Notes under the pieces: model-generated
What the model saw: the letters and a program-made list of their open reading frames with translations, nothing else
Told to the model about the DNA's origin: nothing
The model's database searches: none
Position numbers and translations under genes: made by a program
Shown: positions 49,447 to 58,708 of the stretch, one piece after another
Layout of the letters: each line of letters starts with the position of its first letter
Position numbering within the stretch: the stretch's first letter is position 1
Assembly (NCBI RefSeq): GCF_014282275.1
Contig: NZ_VFIA01000018.1
Span: forward strand, 1 to 64,000
DNA from: Spirosoma utsteinense
GTDB lineage: Bacteria; Bacteroidota; Bacteroidia; Cytophagales; Spirosomataceae
Reading direction: 5' to 3'
DNA length: 64,000 nucleotides

Positions 49447-52400
49447 CTAGCGGCCTGCTTTCACCAGTTTCATCGCGTCCATCTCCCCGTTGTCATACAG
49501 GACACGCAGCACATACTGACCGGCAGGCAGCTGCTCGCCAAACGATACCTGCTGCCCCCGCCGGGGCGGTTCGAGCCTGTATTGCAAACGACCCAGCAAG
49601 TCAAAGACCTCGATCGTTTGTACCGAACGCCCGGTAACAAAAGTAAACTCGGCCGTCGCTGGATTTGGAAAGATCAGGCCACCAGTCAGAGTTTTCGGCT
49701 GACTGATGGGTTCAAGCCCCGTTACCAGTTCACCCTGTTCATTGACTACCAGCACCAGCATCGCCCTGTCATCCTCCCCATCATCCATACCCGAGTCGGG
49801 CGTGCTGTCAGGGTCAGCGTAGGTGGAGGCTGTTACCTGAGCCATTATCTGGTACTTGCCGGGGGTGGTTACGCGAGCCTGAAAAACGAAGGTCGTGTCG
49901 GTCGTTAAGTGTTTCACCAAACCCGTCAGTAGACTGTCCTGGTATACGAAGCCGGTTTGATTTACCAGGGTAAGATTAGCCGGTAGTCGACAGGCCCACG
50001 TCACCTGATTCTTGACCAGCCCCTTGCTGCCCGACTCGTTTTGCAGTGTAAGTGATACCGAAACGACATCACCAAGTTTAGTCGTTTGCTTACTCCTAGT
50101 CAACGACAGACGAACATCGACTGGAGGCATCGGGTCCTTCAGCAGCACCACCGACGAAAAAGGCGCCACCCGCACCTGGCGACCGTGGTAGTGATTTTTC
50201 ACATCCCGGTACGTGTCCGGCAGCGAGATCAGACTATCTCTCGTTGTCGGATTGAACACCAGTTTAACATAATCGGCCGGATCGACGGCGGTAATCGTGG
50301 CTTCCTGCAGGCGAATGTTGTCGAGCCACATGGACTGTCCGTCTTCGGGGGTTTGAAACGTAAGGAGCGCATCGGCTTCATCGGCTGAAGCCGTAAACGC
50401 CAGTTCGTAACTCTGACGCGTTGGTTCCGCCAGCAAACTATACCGCTGCGTCAGGTCCTGATACGGTGCTTCGCGCTGCCGCAAAAAAACGTCGATCTTT
50501 TTGTTGGCGGTTGCAATGACATCGAACCGGAGCAGGTAGGTCTTTGCGCGGGTAACGGCCTGAATGTTCTTGTAAACCAGCACGTGCGAATCCTGGTTGT
50601 TGGTCGTCGTTGAGAAATCGACCCGGAGGCTCCCGCTGTCGAGTCGATTCGTATTATCCCAGACAGCCTCCCCGTTTCCGTACGAACTCCAGGTACCCCA
50701 CTCCTCGGCGCTACGGTCGAAGGGGCTACTGATGCGGTTTTGAGCAGTCAGGTTTCTGACCTGGTAATCTTTGTAGGTGATCGGGCTGGTTTTGGACGTG
50801 CGGTCGTGACCAAAGCGATCCTGCCACTGCGGCAAAGCGAGGTCGTTTCCAATAGTTTTGTTATAGACCGTTCTAATGGTGAACGCATCGTCGAAGGGAC
50901 GCGCAAAGTAGTTTTGCCCCATAGAGCCGTAGCTAGCCAGGTCGTTGGCTGCCGACATGTAGCCCACAACGCCCTGATTCCGTAATGGACTCATGAAGAT
51001 ATTCTGCCAGATTTTGTTCCCCTGCGTTACACACTGGTTCCCGTCATTGTACAGAATAAGTTGAGCAACGCTGTTATTGAAGGCCGTATTACGGATCAGA
51101 CTAATCGTACTGACGGCATTCATATAAATCCCTACCCCCTGACAGTTGGCAATCGTGTTATCGATCAGTTCAATGCCTTCGGCGCAATCATCCAGGAAAA
51201 TGCCGTGTGCGCCACTCAGGGTTTCATCCGACGTTCCGCCGGGGGTACCAATTCCGTTGCGCACGATGTTCGACACGATCTTTATGTTGTTCATAGGCCT
51301 TTTCTGGCCATTCCAGACATAGAGCCCTCCCCCATCGCTTTTGGTCATGCAAAAGTTAGATACGGTGTTGTGGCGGATGGTCGTGTTGTTCCAGAAATTG
51401 ATACCCACATAGCCAATGCTATCGACAATATTATTCTCGATCAGCGTGTTGGTCGCCACCGACTGCAGACCCGTAAACTGGCCATCACCACTTTTGCCAC
51501 GTCCCGGCAGCAGACCGATATGGCGGATTATGCTACCGCGAAGGGTAAAGTTGGTATAGGCGCTGCTGGCAATCCCGTTGTTATTAGCGTTAGTGATCTG
51601 GCTGTTCTCAATCAGAACATCGTGGCCCGACCCGGCAAAAACGACCCCGTCCTCGCCAGATTCGGTAAAACTGTTCTGACTCAGCGTTAGATTCGATACG
51701 TTCCTGGCGAACAGGTTTTCGGTCCGGCTTTCCCGAACCTGCAGGTTTCTTACCGTGACATACGCCACATCCGACGCATCCACCCCCCGATCGATAACCG
51801 TTGCTGTAATGCGTTGGCTATTGGGGTTTGTCTGCGCGTCATAGAGTCGAATCAGTTTCCTGACAGGGTCGTAGTACCACTCCCCGGACTGATCGAGGGT
51901 AGCCGGGTGATTCTGGATAAAATAACCCCATCCATCCGTCAGGATGTACGTCGACATATTGGCCAGCGAAAGCGTATTACCCTGCTGGCGGGAGATGGTA
52001 GCGTGGTCTATGATCCAGTATGTTGGCCGAATAACCACTTCCCCTCCTGTCCAGTCTGTCGATAAAGGCTGTTCGCTGGTGATCTGGGTATTTCCGGTAT
52101 GGGACTGTACAGTCAGGTACCCCCGGCTGGGGGCTTCCGGGTTAGGATAGCGGCCTAGTGGCAGAGCGGTCCCGTTACGATACAAGCCTGTTAATCGCGA
52201 TCCACATTCCCGGCAGGGTGCCTGCCACACGTTTCCACCGATATTCGTCCAGTTGGTGATCGGCGCAGACCCGGTAATAACGGGTTTAGGGCCGCTGCCA
52301 TAAGCGTCGAACACAATGGGTTTGTCGGCAGCACCCGACTGTCGTATCACCAGACCGCCCCGAAACGTATCGCCCCGGCGAAGCAGGATGCTGTCGCCAG

Positions 52401-52587
52401 GTACTAACAACAGGCTGTTTACTTTCGTAAGGCTCTGGAATGGAGTAACAATAGAACGACCCGAACTGGCATCGCTACCTGTAGCGGCAACAAAGTAAGT
52501 AGTCTGCGCCATACTTATGAAAGGGGCAGCCACAACAAATAAGAGAACAAGGCTAGAACAGCCAAGCCCTTTTTTGCCGATATTCAT
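49447..52587 (-). CDS. Giant right-handed parallel beta-helix protein with type IX sorting domain
   Basis: A 1046-residue paralogue of the protein at 43645-47028, on the opposite strand. The signal peptide runs to SMAQ, followed by TTYFVAATGSDASSGR, PFQSLTKVN and a long series of beta-helix turns (IENSQITNANNNGIASS and similar). A CBM-like jelly roll (EWGTWSSYGNGEAVWDNTNR, VLVYKNIQAVTRAKTYLL) and one DUF11-type repeat with DPDSTPDSGMDDGEDD follow. The last ~85 residues are a T9SS sorting domain: GLIFPNPATAEFTFV, IEVFDLLGRLQYRLE, LPAGQYVLRVLYDNG and MKLVKAG. It should be cell-surface attached or released. Probably acts on a polysaccharide. The start is a clear ATG. Confidence 0.9.
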   Translation of the reverse strand: MNIGKKGLGCSSLVLLFVVAAPFISMAQTTYFVAATGSDASSGRSIVTPFQSLTKVNSLLLVPGDSILLRRGDTFRGGLVIRQSGAADKPIVFDAYGSGPKPVITGSAPITNWTNIGGNVWQAPCRECGSRLTGLYRNGTALPLGRYPNPEAPSRGYLTVQSHTGNTQITSEQPLSTDWTGGEVVIRPTYWIIDHATISRQQGNTLSLANMSTYILTDGWGYFIQNHPATLDQSGEWYYDPVRKLIRLYDAQTNPNSQRITATVIDRGVDASDVAYVTVRNLQVRESRTENLFARNVSNLTLSQNSFTESGEDGVVFAGSGHDVLIENSQITNANNNGIASSAYTNFTLRGSIIRHIGLLPGRGKSGDGQFTGLQSVATNTLIENNIVDSIGYVGINFWNNTTIRHNTVSNFCMTKSDGGGLYVWNGQKRPMNNIKIVSNIVRNGIGTPGGTSDETLSGAHGIFLDDCAEGIELIDNTIANCQGVGIYMNAVSTISLIRNTAFNNSVAQLILYNDGNQCVTQGNKIWQNIFMSPLRNQGVVGYMSAANDLASYGSMGQNYFARPFDDAFTIRTVYNKTIGNDLALPQWQDRFGHDRTSKTSPITYKDYQVRNLTAQNRISSPFDRSAEEWGTWSSYGNGEAVWDNTNRLDSGSLRVDFSTTTNNQDSHVLVYKNIQAVTRAKTYLLRFDVIATANKKIDVFLRQREAPYQDLTQRYSLLAEPTRQSYELAFTASADEADALLTFQTPEDGQSMWLDNIRLQEATITAVDPADYVKLVFNPTTRDSLISLPDTYRDVKNHYHGRQVRVAPFSSVVLLKDPMPPVDVRLSLTRSKQTTKLGDVVSVSLTLQNESGSKGLVKNQVTWACRLPANLTLVNQTGFVYQDSLLTGLVKHLTTDTTFVFQARVTTPGKYQIMAQVTASTYADPDSTPDSGMDDGEDDRAMLVLVVNEQGELVTGLEPISQPKTLTGGLIFPNPATAEFTFVTGRSVQTIEVFDLLGRLQYRLEPPRRGQQVSFGEQLPAGQYVLRVLYDNGEMDAMKLVKAGR

Positions 52588-52751
52588 TCAGAATAGTAAT
52601 TTATAACGCTGAAGTAGAGTATTATTTAGACTTATATATATATGTTCCGTCACTCAACTAGAGAAATAAAAATACTAACAACACGTCATCGCATTGACTG
52701 GATATGAATACAGCAAGCTTGTTTTAGTAATATATGCGTCAGGAATTGATC

Positions 52752-54353
52752 TTAAAATGTACACTCTAGTAATCGGTGTCCTTCAATATCGATAGGAAAC
52801 TCATGGATGATACGAATCTGCCGGTTATTAAAATAATGTTCGAACTGGTAGTTGCTCACCTCATCGATTACATAAAAGCGGGGAAAATTTGTTCGGTTAA
52901 ATTCCTGCGTAGTCACGATGTCAGTTACGTGATACTTCTCCCGCACCGATTTCAATATCTTATGTTCTACGGTAGCACTCAGGATATTACCTTCTGCCGA
53001 AGCGGTTTGCCAGTTGAGCAAATAGCGAACAGACGGTATATTTTTATGAAACCAGATGGGTAGAAAGTAATCGGCCGTTTCGACGAAAACGGGGTAGCGC
53101 TTATCTAGTTGGGGCAGATAAGCTAGTACATCGCTCGGGAATATAGATGTCTTTCGGTTTTGATAAAACAAAAAAGCCATCAGTAACAGCATGTATACAG
53201 GCAACAGCCGGGCAAACCGATCGAACCTTAAACGGGGAAGAAACACATGATACGCGTAGACAAGTTGAAAAACCACCAGCAAATGGCTTGGCCATAAATA
53301 CCGGCTGATAAAGACAGATGTGTATACCAGCGAAACAACCAGCGCAATCACCAGCGTAGCCAGATAAATAAATCCCGCCAGGAGGTAAAACGAGAAAGCC
53401 TTATCATACCGGAAAGCCTTAAATCCATCCTTCAGGCGCGGCACGGCCAGGTACAGAAACAACCCGGCAATTCCTATAAACCGAAGCACAGGAAGAAACC
53501 AGAAGGAAGGGCTCCGTTCCAGCCGAGAAGAGAAGCCGGGCAAAATCTCGCCAACCGTGCTGAAAAACGAGTGTACTGTAGGCACTGGTATCCACGAATG
53601 CGGCTTGCCAGCCTCGGTCTGGATCACAAAGCTCGGATACCAGATCAGCAGCCAGGCCACCAGAATCAATACGAAGCTGCCAATGATAAGCCCGTACCGC
53701 CGATCAGCCGACCACCACCACAAACCGACAATAAAGGCTCCTGAAGCTGCCAGATAAAAAAGACCAAAGCTATGGGTTAGTGTCAGTAGTAGGCCCACTA
53801 CCGTGTGCATAACCAGTAGTGATAGCCGACCGGGGGATGAGATCAGCTGGTGCAGGATGATAAAGTAACCGCACCCAATAAGCAGGAACAAGGCATACGC
53901 CCGAATCTGAGTGGCCAGGCTCAGGTTCAGATAAGTCAGGCTGATGATCCCTGTAATCAGTACGAAGTTGGTAACAGACGTGTGGGTACCGGTGAGACGG
54001 GTGGTATACCTATAAAATAAAGCAATGGTACTGGCGAAGATCACAATAGAAACCGCCCGTAAAAACTGGGGATTCAGGCTAAACACATGACCAATCAGCC
54101 AGTACAGGTTTGCGAAAACCGGCGGATTGGCGTCCATGCCGCTCACTACCGCATCGTTCAAATGAAACAGCGATGGGTCTGAAACCAACGTATAGCTGAG
54201 CACCTCATCCATCCACAACCATTTTTCCTTGAAGAACAAGGAGACGAAAAGGCCGAGCGCAATCACGACAACAATACTCAGGCTTAACAGACCCGTTTGC
54301 CATCGCAGATCGCTGCGTGTGTCTATCAGGTCCTCTTTTAATGCCGAATTCAT
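52752..54353 (-). CDS. Membrane glycosyltransferase of the GT39/ArnT superfamily
   Basis: About 533 residues with ten or more predicted membrane helices. The N-terminal loop after the first helix contains WLWMDEVLSYTLV, the aspartate-glutamate motif of GT-C enzymes that use lipid-linked sugars, followed by DANPPVFANLYWLIGH. The long soluble C-terminus (about 420-533) follows. It should transfer a sugar from a polyprenyl-phosphate donor to a glycan or protein on the outer face of the inner membrane. The ATG at 54353 is preferred over a TTG at 54365. It is the last gene of the polysaccharide locus on the minus strand. Confidence 0.8.
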   Translation of the reverse strand: MNSALKEDLIDTRSDLRWQTGLLSLSIVVVIALGLFVSLFFKEKWLWMDEVLSYTLVSDPSLFHLNDAVVSGMDANPPVFANLYWLIGHVFSLNPQFLRAVSIVIFASTIALFYRYTTRLTGTHTSVTNFVLITGIISLTYLNLSLATQIRAYALFLLIGCGYFIILHQLISSPGRLSLLVMHTVVGLLLTLTHSFGLFYLAASGAFIVGLWWWSADRRYGLIIGSFVLILVAWLLIWYPSFVIQTEAGKPHSWIPVPTVHSFFSTVGEILPGFSSRLERSPSFWFLPVLRFIGIAGLFLYLAVPRLKDGFKAFRYDKAFSFYLLAGFIYLATLVIALVVSLVYTSVFISRYLWPSHLLVVFQLVYAYHVFLPRLRFDRFARLLPVYMLLLMAFLFYQNRKTSIFPSDVLAYLPQLDKRYPVFVETADYFLPIWFHKNIPSVRYLLNWQTASAEGNILSATVEHKILKSVREKYHVTDIVTTQEFNRTNFPRFYVIDEVSNYQFEHYFNNRQIRIIHEFPIDIEGHRLLECTF

Positions 54354-54396
54354 GGTAAAAATCAATTAGAGATAAGGCATTTATAGTAAACGTTGC

Positions 54397-55560
54397 TTAC
54401 CGAACGCCAAACAAAGGTCGTATCAGCCGAAATGGACGAATGAGGAAGTGATAGAGGAGAAAGCAACCACCAAAGGTGCCAGCGATAAGGAGGACAAATT
54501 TTACCTGCCAGGGCCAGTCTACGGGAGCCAGATAGTACCCCAATATAATGATAAGTGTCTGGTGGAGGATGTAAAATGGATACACCGCGCCGGACGCATA
54601 CTGGAGAAAAGCATTGTTGAAGTTAAGGTATTTATACCCAAAACCGCAAATAGCCAGAAGCCAGCACCAGTAGTTGGCAACTCGTAATACGGTGAAGACA
54701 AGGATTTCGAGTTCAGTAAACTCATGCCAGTTTCTCCAGTAGACAAGCAACAGCACCACGGTCATTGTACTGGCCATACCCAGTGTAAGCAGCCGATACC
54801 GACTAAAGGTTCGCCAGAACAAAGGCTGACTGCAAAATACATAGCCAAAAGAGAATAGCGTAAAATACCGATAGTGGGTCTTCCAGTCATTGATAAGTCC
54901 CCGCTCGTTTTCGGGTAGATTCAGGAACTCACCCAGCAAAAGCCACGCTATAGGAAGGCCAATAAACCAGATTGGCTTTTCGAAGAGTACCGCCCATTGC
55001 GCCGTTAGCCGTTTACCATCCGGGGTTCGCAGGGCCAGACAGAAAGGTAGCGCCACCAGAGAGTAGACGAACAAATAGCCCAGGTACCAGAGATGATGCC
55101 ATCCAAGATTACCTTCTGGGTAAAAACCAGAAGAAAAGAGCGTACTATAAAACTCGACGTATGAATAGGTTTGTCCCCCACTAATCCGCTCCAGGTAAAT
55201 CTGGGGTGGAATAATGACTAGCATACCAAAGAAGAGTGGCAACAGAATTCGACGGGTCCGGTCTTTAATGAACGTTTCGACCGAGCGTTTCCCCAGTGAC
55301 CAGTACACACCAGCGCCAGAAATAATAAATAAAAGCGGCATTCGCCATTGAATGAGGAAAACCAATGGGTAGTTCAAACTATAACTAACCACGTTGTTTT
55401 TAAGGAACCACTCCCAATGACTGAAAAATAAAGCCGTATGGAAAAAGATAAGCAGCGTAAAAGCAATAACCCGTAGCCAATCCAGGTCATATCGACGCAG
55501 AGAAGCGGTAGTTTTTGTACTTGTGACAAATGTCTCCATAACGTACGCCAAACAACTCAT
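54397..55560 (-). CDS. Acyltransferase family 3 membrane protein (OpgC/OafA-like)
   Basis: A 387-residue integral membrane acyltransferase with about ten helices. RRYDLDWLRVIAFTLLIFFH with the conserved histidine is the family opening; the segment LFIISGAGVYWSLGKRS and WHLWYLGYLFVYSLVALP follow. It transfers acetyl, succinyl or other acyl groups to a sugar in the periplasm, most like OpgC of glucan biosynthesis. A second ATG at 55539 (METFVTSTK) is as good as the first. Within this locus it probably decorates the exported polysaccharide. It lies 43 bases upstream of the membrane glycosyltransferase on the same strand. Confidence 0.85.
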   Translation of the reverse strand: MSCLAYVMETFVTSTKTTASLRRYDLDWLRVIAFTLLIFFHTALFFSHWEWFLKNNVVSYSLNYPLVFLIQWRMPLLFIISGAGVYWSLGKRSVETFIKDRTRRILLPLFFGMLVIIPPQIYLERISGGQTYSYVEFYSTLFSSGFYPEGNLGWHHLWYLGYLFVYSLVALPFCLALRTPDGKRLTAQWAVLFEKPIWFIGLPIAWLLLGEFLNLPENERGLINDWKTHYRYFTLFSFGYVFCSQPLFWRTFSRYRLLTLGMASTMTVVLLLVYWRNWHEFTELEILVFTVLRVANYWCWLLAICGFGYKYLNFNNAFLQYASGAVYPFYILHQTLIIILGYYLAPVDWPWQVKFVLLIAGTFGGCFLLYHFLIRPFRLIRPLFGVR

Positions 55561-55599
55561 CTAACCTTGCCAGATAAGAGTTGAGAGACATTTAGTGAG

Positions 55600-55647
55600 T
55601 CAACAGGTAAACCGGAGTACCAATTGATACGCCGGTTTACCTGTTGA
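55600..55647. terminator. Long hairpin between the TIG lipoprotein and acyltransferase genes
   Basis: TCAACAGGTAAACCGG (55600-55615) and its perfect reverse complement (55632-55647) form a 16-bp stem with a 16-base loop. It follows the lipoprotein stop codon on the minus strand. No clean T-run follows, so it could also be an RNA-stabilising element. Confidence 0.65.
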
Positions 55648-55713
55648 TTTCATTGACATCAACTTAGAAATGAGTGTTAAGGAGTGTGGATAGTCAAATA
55701 CAGACCGGTGTGA

Positions 55714-57405
55714 TTAACGGTCGTAAGCAGTCGTTTGTGGGGTAACACTGGTCCAGCCAGCCAGCCAGTTTTCAGTGCCAAAAGCGCCACGGTACGTAAC
55801 CGGTGAGAAGAACGCATTCGTCAGTTTATCACCTGTTATAGCCCCGGCTAGTATGGGTGACCCAGCCTGAGGCACAAAATTCGGCGTATCGAGCGTGAAT
55901 GTGTTGGCGTTCAGCAGCAATGACGCCACATCTGTCGACGCGATCACTACGTTGGCACGACCCGCTCCTGATACATAAGCCGTAACCTGCTCAGTGGTGG
56001 TAGCCCCACCCCCAACGATGGGCGTTAACACATTGGCTAATACAATACCTTTTAAGTCAGTTATCCCGTTGGTAATACCTGTAGCTGAGGCTACAGACTC
56101 CAGATGTATACCTTCTGGATATCCGTAAACCAGCGAATTATAGATACTCACCGTGCTATTCCGGCGCAGGTATATACCCGCTCCGTATGAAGCCCCACCC
56201 GCTGTAGTTGTGGGTGTAGTACTATAAGCAAAGTTGCTCATGTTCGAAAAAACGGCTACCCTCTGTGTATATCCGTTGATTGGGACTACGGCCTCTACAT
56301 CGGTCGTTTGATCCGTATCGAAATTTTCGATCTCGAATCCGTTCGACCCGGACTGATCGGCCGTAGCAGGATTACGTAGTGCTACCCCAAACTGCACATT
56401 ACCAACATAGCCCCAATCCACCGTCCAGTCATCATCGGCGTTGCGATAGGCATACAGATTTTTTGCGTTGACCGATCCACCAAACCAGGCAAACGCGTCA
56501 CTGGCGCTGTAAGAAACCTGAACATGGTCGATCGTTGTAGCATTACCCACACCAATCATAGACAAACCGGCGAGCCGCCCCGCCCCCGCATATTCGATTC
56601 GTACATACTGTAGCGCACCGGAGTTATCGAAGGGTTCGCCATAGGCTTCAATCGTGTTCCGAATACCATTCGGATAAGGCGTTGCCCGGGGCCGGTTGAT
56701 GGGTGATTTACCGATCAGTACAACCCCGCCCCAGTCGCCGGGATTACGACCACCGGCGGCTTTGGCCGAAGTAAATATAATTGGTTGCGCAGCCGTCCCT
56801 CTGGCTATCAACTGAGCACGACGTTCGATGATAAGCGCACCAGCCTGGTTGGTACCTGAAGGATCGCTCTCGGGACCGGCTCCTTTGATGATAGTTCCCG
56901 GTGCTATGGTTAGTGTAAAGTTTTCCGGTATATACACTTTGCCCCGGAGCACATAAACCGTATCGCTCGACCAGCTCTGATTTCTGAAATAGGTCCCCTG
57001 TTTCTCTGCAACCGGCTTCGCCCCTGCTGGCGTCGGTACCGTTGCTGAGGGCGTGAACGAAACGGTACTTTGAACGGTTTGGCCACCCGTCGTTACGGAG
57101 ATAGGACCAGCTACGGCTCCCGTTGGCACCGTAACCACAATGCGGGTAGACGTTATGGAAACAATCGTTGCCGACACCCCGCCAATAGACACAGTAGTAC
57201 CTACTGCCGCTGAATCGAAATTGGTACCATTGACTGCAATAGTACTACCAACCGGGGCCGTGGCCGGGTCGATACTGGTGATACTGGGCGCAAGAGCAGG
57301 CTGCGGCTGCGGATCGTCGATGACGTCCTTTTTGCAGGAAACTCCTACCATTACCAAGCCCAGGAAAAAAAAGAGTATCCGGGAATAATGCTTAATAAAA
57401 TTCAT
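55714..57405 (-). CDS. IPT/TIG lipoprotein with beta-helix-like C-terminus
   Basis: About 563 residues from the ATG at 57405; the longer frame to 57447 starts with TTG. The signal peptide MNFIKHYSRILFFFLGLVMVG ends in a lipobox VSC followed by lysines, so it is a lipoprotein. Residues about 40-120 are one IPT/TIG domain (PSITSIDPATAPVGSTIAVNG). Then comes a long region common in Bacteroidota surface lipoproteins: YIPENFTLTIAPGTIIKG, LIIERRAQLIARGTAAQPIIFTS and GDWGGVVLIGKSPIN, probably a beta-helix. Similar proteins are often found near TonB receptors and other surface-sugar systems. It sits inside the polysaccharide locus, 43 bases after the first GT4 gene; function unknown. Confidence 0.85.
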   Translation of the reverse strand: MNFIKHYSRILFFFLGLVMVGVSCKKDVIDDPQPQPALAPSITSIDPATAPVGSTIAVNGTNFDSAAVGTTVSIGGVSATIVSITSTRIVVTVPTGAVAGPISVTTGGQTVQSTVSFTPSATVPTPAGAKPVAEKQGTYFRNQSWSSDTVYVLRGKVYIPENFTLTIAPGTIIKGAGPESDPSGTNQAGALIIERRAQLIARGTAAQPIIFTSAKAAGGRNPGDWGGVVLIGKSPINRPRATPYPNGIRNTIEAYGEPFDNSGALQYVRIEYAGAGRLAGLSMIGVGNATTIDHVQVSYSASDAFAWFGGSVNAKNLYAYRNADDDWTVDWGYVGNVQFGVALRNPATADQSGSNGFEIENFDTDQTTDVEAVVPINGYTQRVAVFSNMSNFAYSTTPTTTAGGASYGAGIYLRRNSTVSIYNSLVYGYPEGIHLESVASATGITNGITDLKGIVLANVLTPIVGGGATTTEQVTAYVSGAGRANVVIASTDVASLLLNANTFTLDTPNFVPQAGSPILAGAITGDKLTNAFFSPVTYRGAFGTENWLAGWTSVTPQTTAYDR

Positions 57406-57447
57406 AGCGTTGAGATAAATAATAATGATTTGCAACTTGACATTCAA

Positions 57448-58653
57448 TTAGGTCAACTGTTCGACACTGACCCCAACGTTGTGTTTACGATAGAGATCAA
57501 TGTACTGATCGGCAATAGCTTCGATTGGAAAACGGTCCCGTACAATAGCTATCGCTCGTTTCGACGTGCGGGAATATAAATCAGAATCGGAAAGCAGTTT
57601 ATCGGTAGCCGTTACAATGGCATCGACGCGCGTAACATCAACCAGCAGCCCACCGTCGTCTACAACCCAGGCTACAGCTCCACTATCTTTCCCGGCAACG
57701 ACTGGAACGCCATAGCTCATAGCCTCAACCAAGACCATACCAAAGGATTCTTCCAGCGAAGCATGCAGCAACAGCGTGCTGGCGGCTATTTTACTCAGCA
57801 CCTCGGTATGGCGCATCGATCCGTAAAACACCACATTCTGTATGTCGTGTTTTGTGCAGAAAGCAACCGCTTCCCCATTTGGCTCAAAGGCGGTACCCAT
57901 TGCCCATAGCACGCAGGTCGGATGCCGTTTTTGTAGCTCTTTAAAGGCAAGCAACGCATTAGCGCTGTTCTTCCGGTCGTCCCATCCGTTTACGACTACA
58001 CTGATAACTGGCTGGCTGGGCAGTGCTTGCTTAGGCGTTGCCGCTGGGATAGGCACAGGATTAGCTACTACAGCAATAGGCTTAGCTGTCATATTCTGAA
58101 TCGACTCGGCCATATAGGGCGACACGGCGGTAAACCACTGCCCTTTTTTGAATACCTGCCGCGCCATGATAAGCATGAAAAGCCGCTCCAGGGTCCGTAC
58201 GTATTTGGATATGATAAGGGCATTATCGTGAATCGTAATAAGCGCATTCGGGCTATAGGCCAGTGCAGCCAGTGCAAACTCATACGTCCAGTGGGCGTGT
58301 ACGACATCGGGTTTATAACGCTCCAGAATGGCGAGCATCTGCTGACGCTCGAACCGGTAAAAGTCCGCTGTCCGGCCCATCCGCCAGCCATTAGGCCGAA
58401 AAATCCGTTGCCGGCTGGGTGCAATGACATAGGTCAGTAGATCGTCGGTATACACATACGGCTCCGCATCGTCGTCCATTTTAGGGTCGATCGTGACAGC
58501 TAGTACCTGATGGCCCCGCGCAATGTATTCCTTGATCAGGTTACTGACCAACGGAGCCCCTGCCCGGCCTTTCGGACAAGATTTATGCGCTTGCTGCGCG
58601 GCCTCAGTGAGCAAATCGCTGGTAGCAATAGGACCTACAATACCTATATACAT
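57448..58653 (-). CDS. GT4 family glycosyltransferase
   Basis: A 401-residue GT-B fold enzyme. The N-terminal half (IGIVGPIATSDLL, then HAHWTYEFALAALAY) binds the acceptor; the C-terminal half has the retaining GT4 nucleotide-sugar site with the ExFGxxxxEAM signature in LEESFGMVLVEAMSYGVPVVAGKDSGAVAWVV, where the two glutamates are the usual donor contacts. It should add one sugar to the growing repeat unit on the cytoplasmic side. Donor and acceptor cannot be inferred. It follows the GMC oxidoreductase gene with 55 bases between. Confidence 0.9.
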   Translation of the reverse strand: MYIGIVGPIATSDLLTEAAQQAHKSCPKGRAGAPLVSNLIKEYIARGHQVLAVTIDPKMDDDAEPYVYTDDLLTYVIAPSRQRIFRPNGWRMGRTADFYRFERQQMLAILERYKPDVVHAHWTYEFALAALAYSPNALITIHDNALIISKYVRTLERLFMLIMARQVFKKGQWFTAVSPYMAESIQNMTAKPIAVVANPVPIPAATPKQALPSQPVISVVVNGWDDRKNSANALLAFKELQKRHPTCVLWAMGTAFEPNGEAVAFCTKHDIQNVVFYGSMRHTEVLSKIAASTLLLHASLEESFGMVLVEAMSYGVPVVAGKDSGAVAWVVDDGGLLVDVTRVDAIVTATDKLLSDSDLYSRTSKRAIAIVRDRFPIEAIADQYIDLYRKHNVGVSVEQLT

Positions 58654-58708
58654 ACTTATTTATTTAATCTTCGTTTGTGGATCAGTCAGGTCGCTTCGTT
58701 GGGTTATT

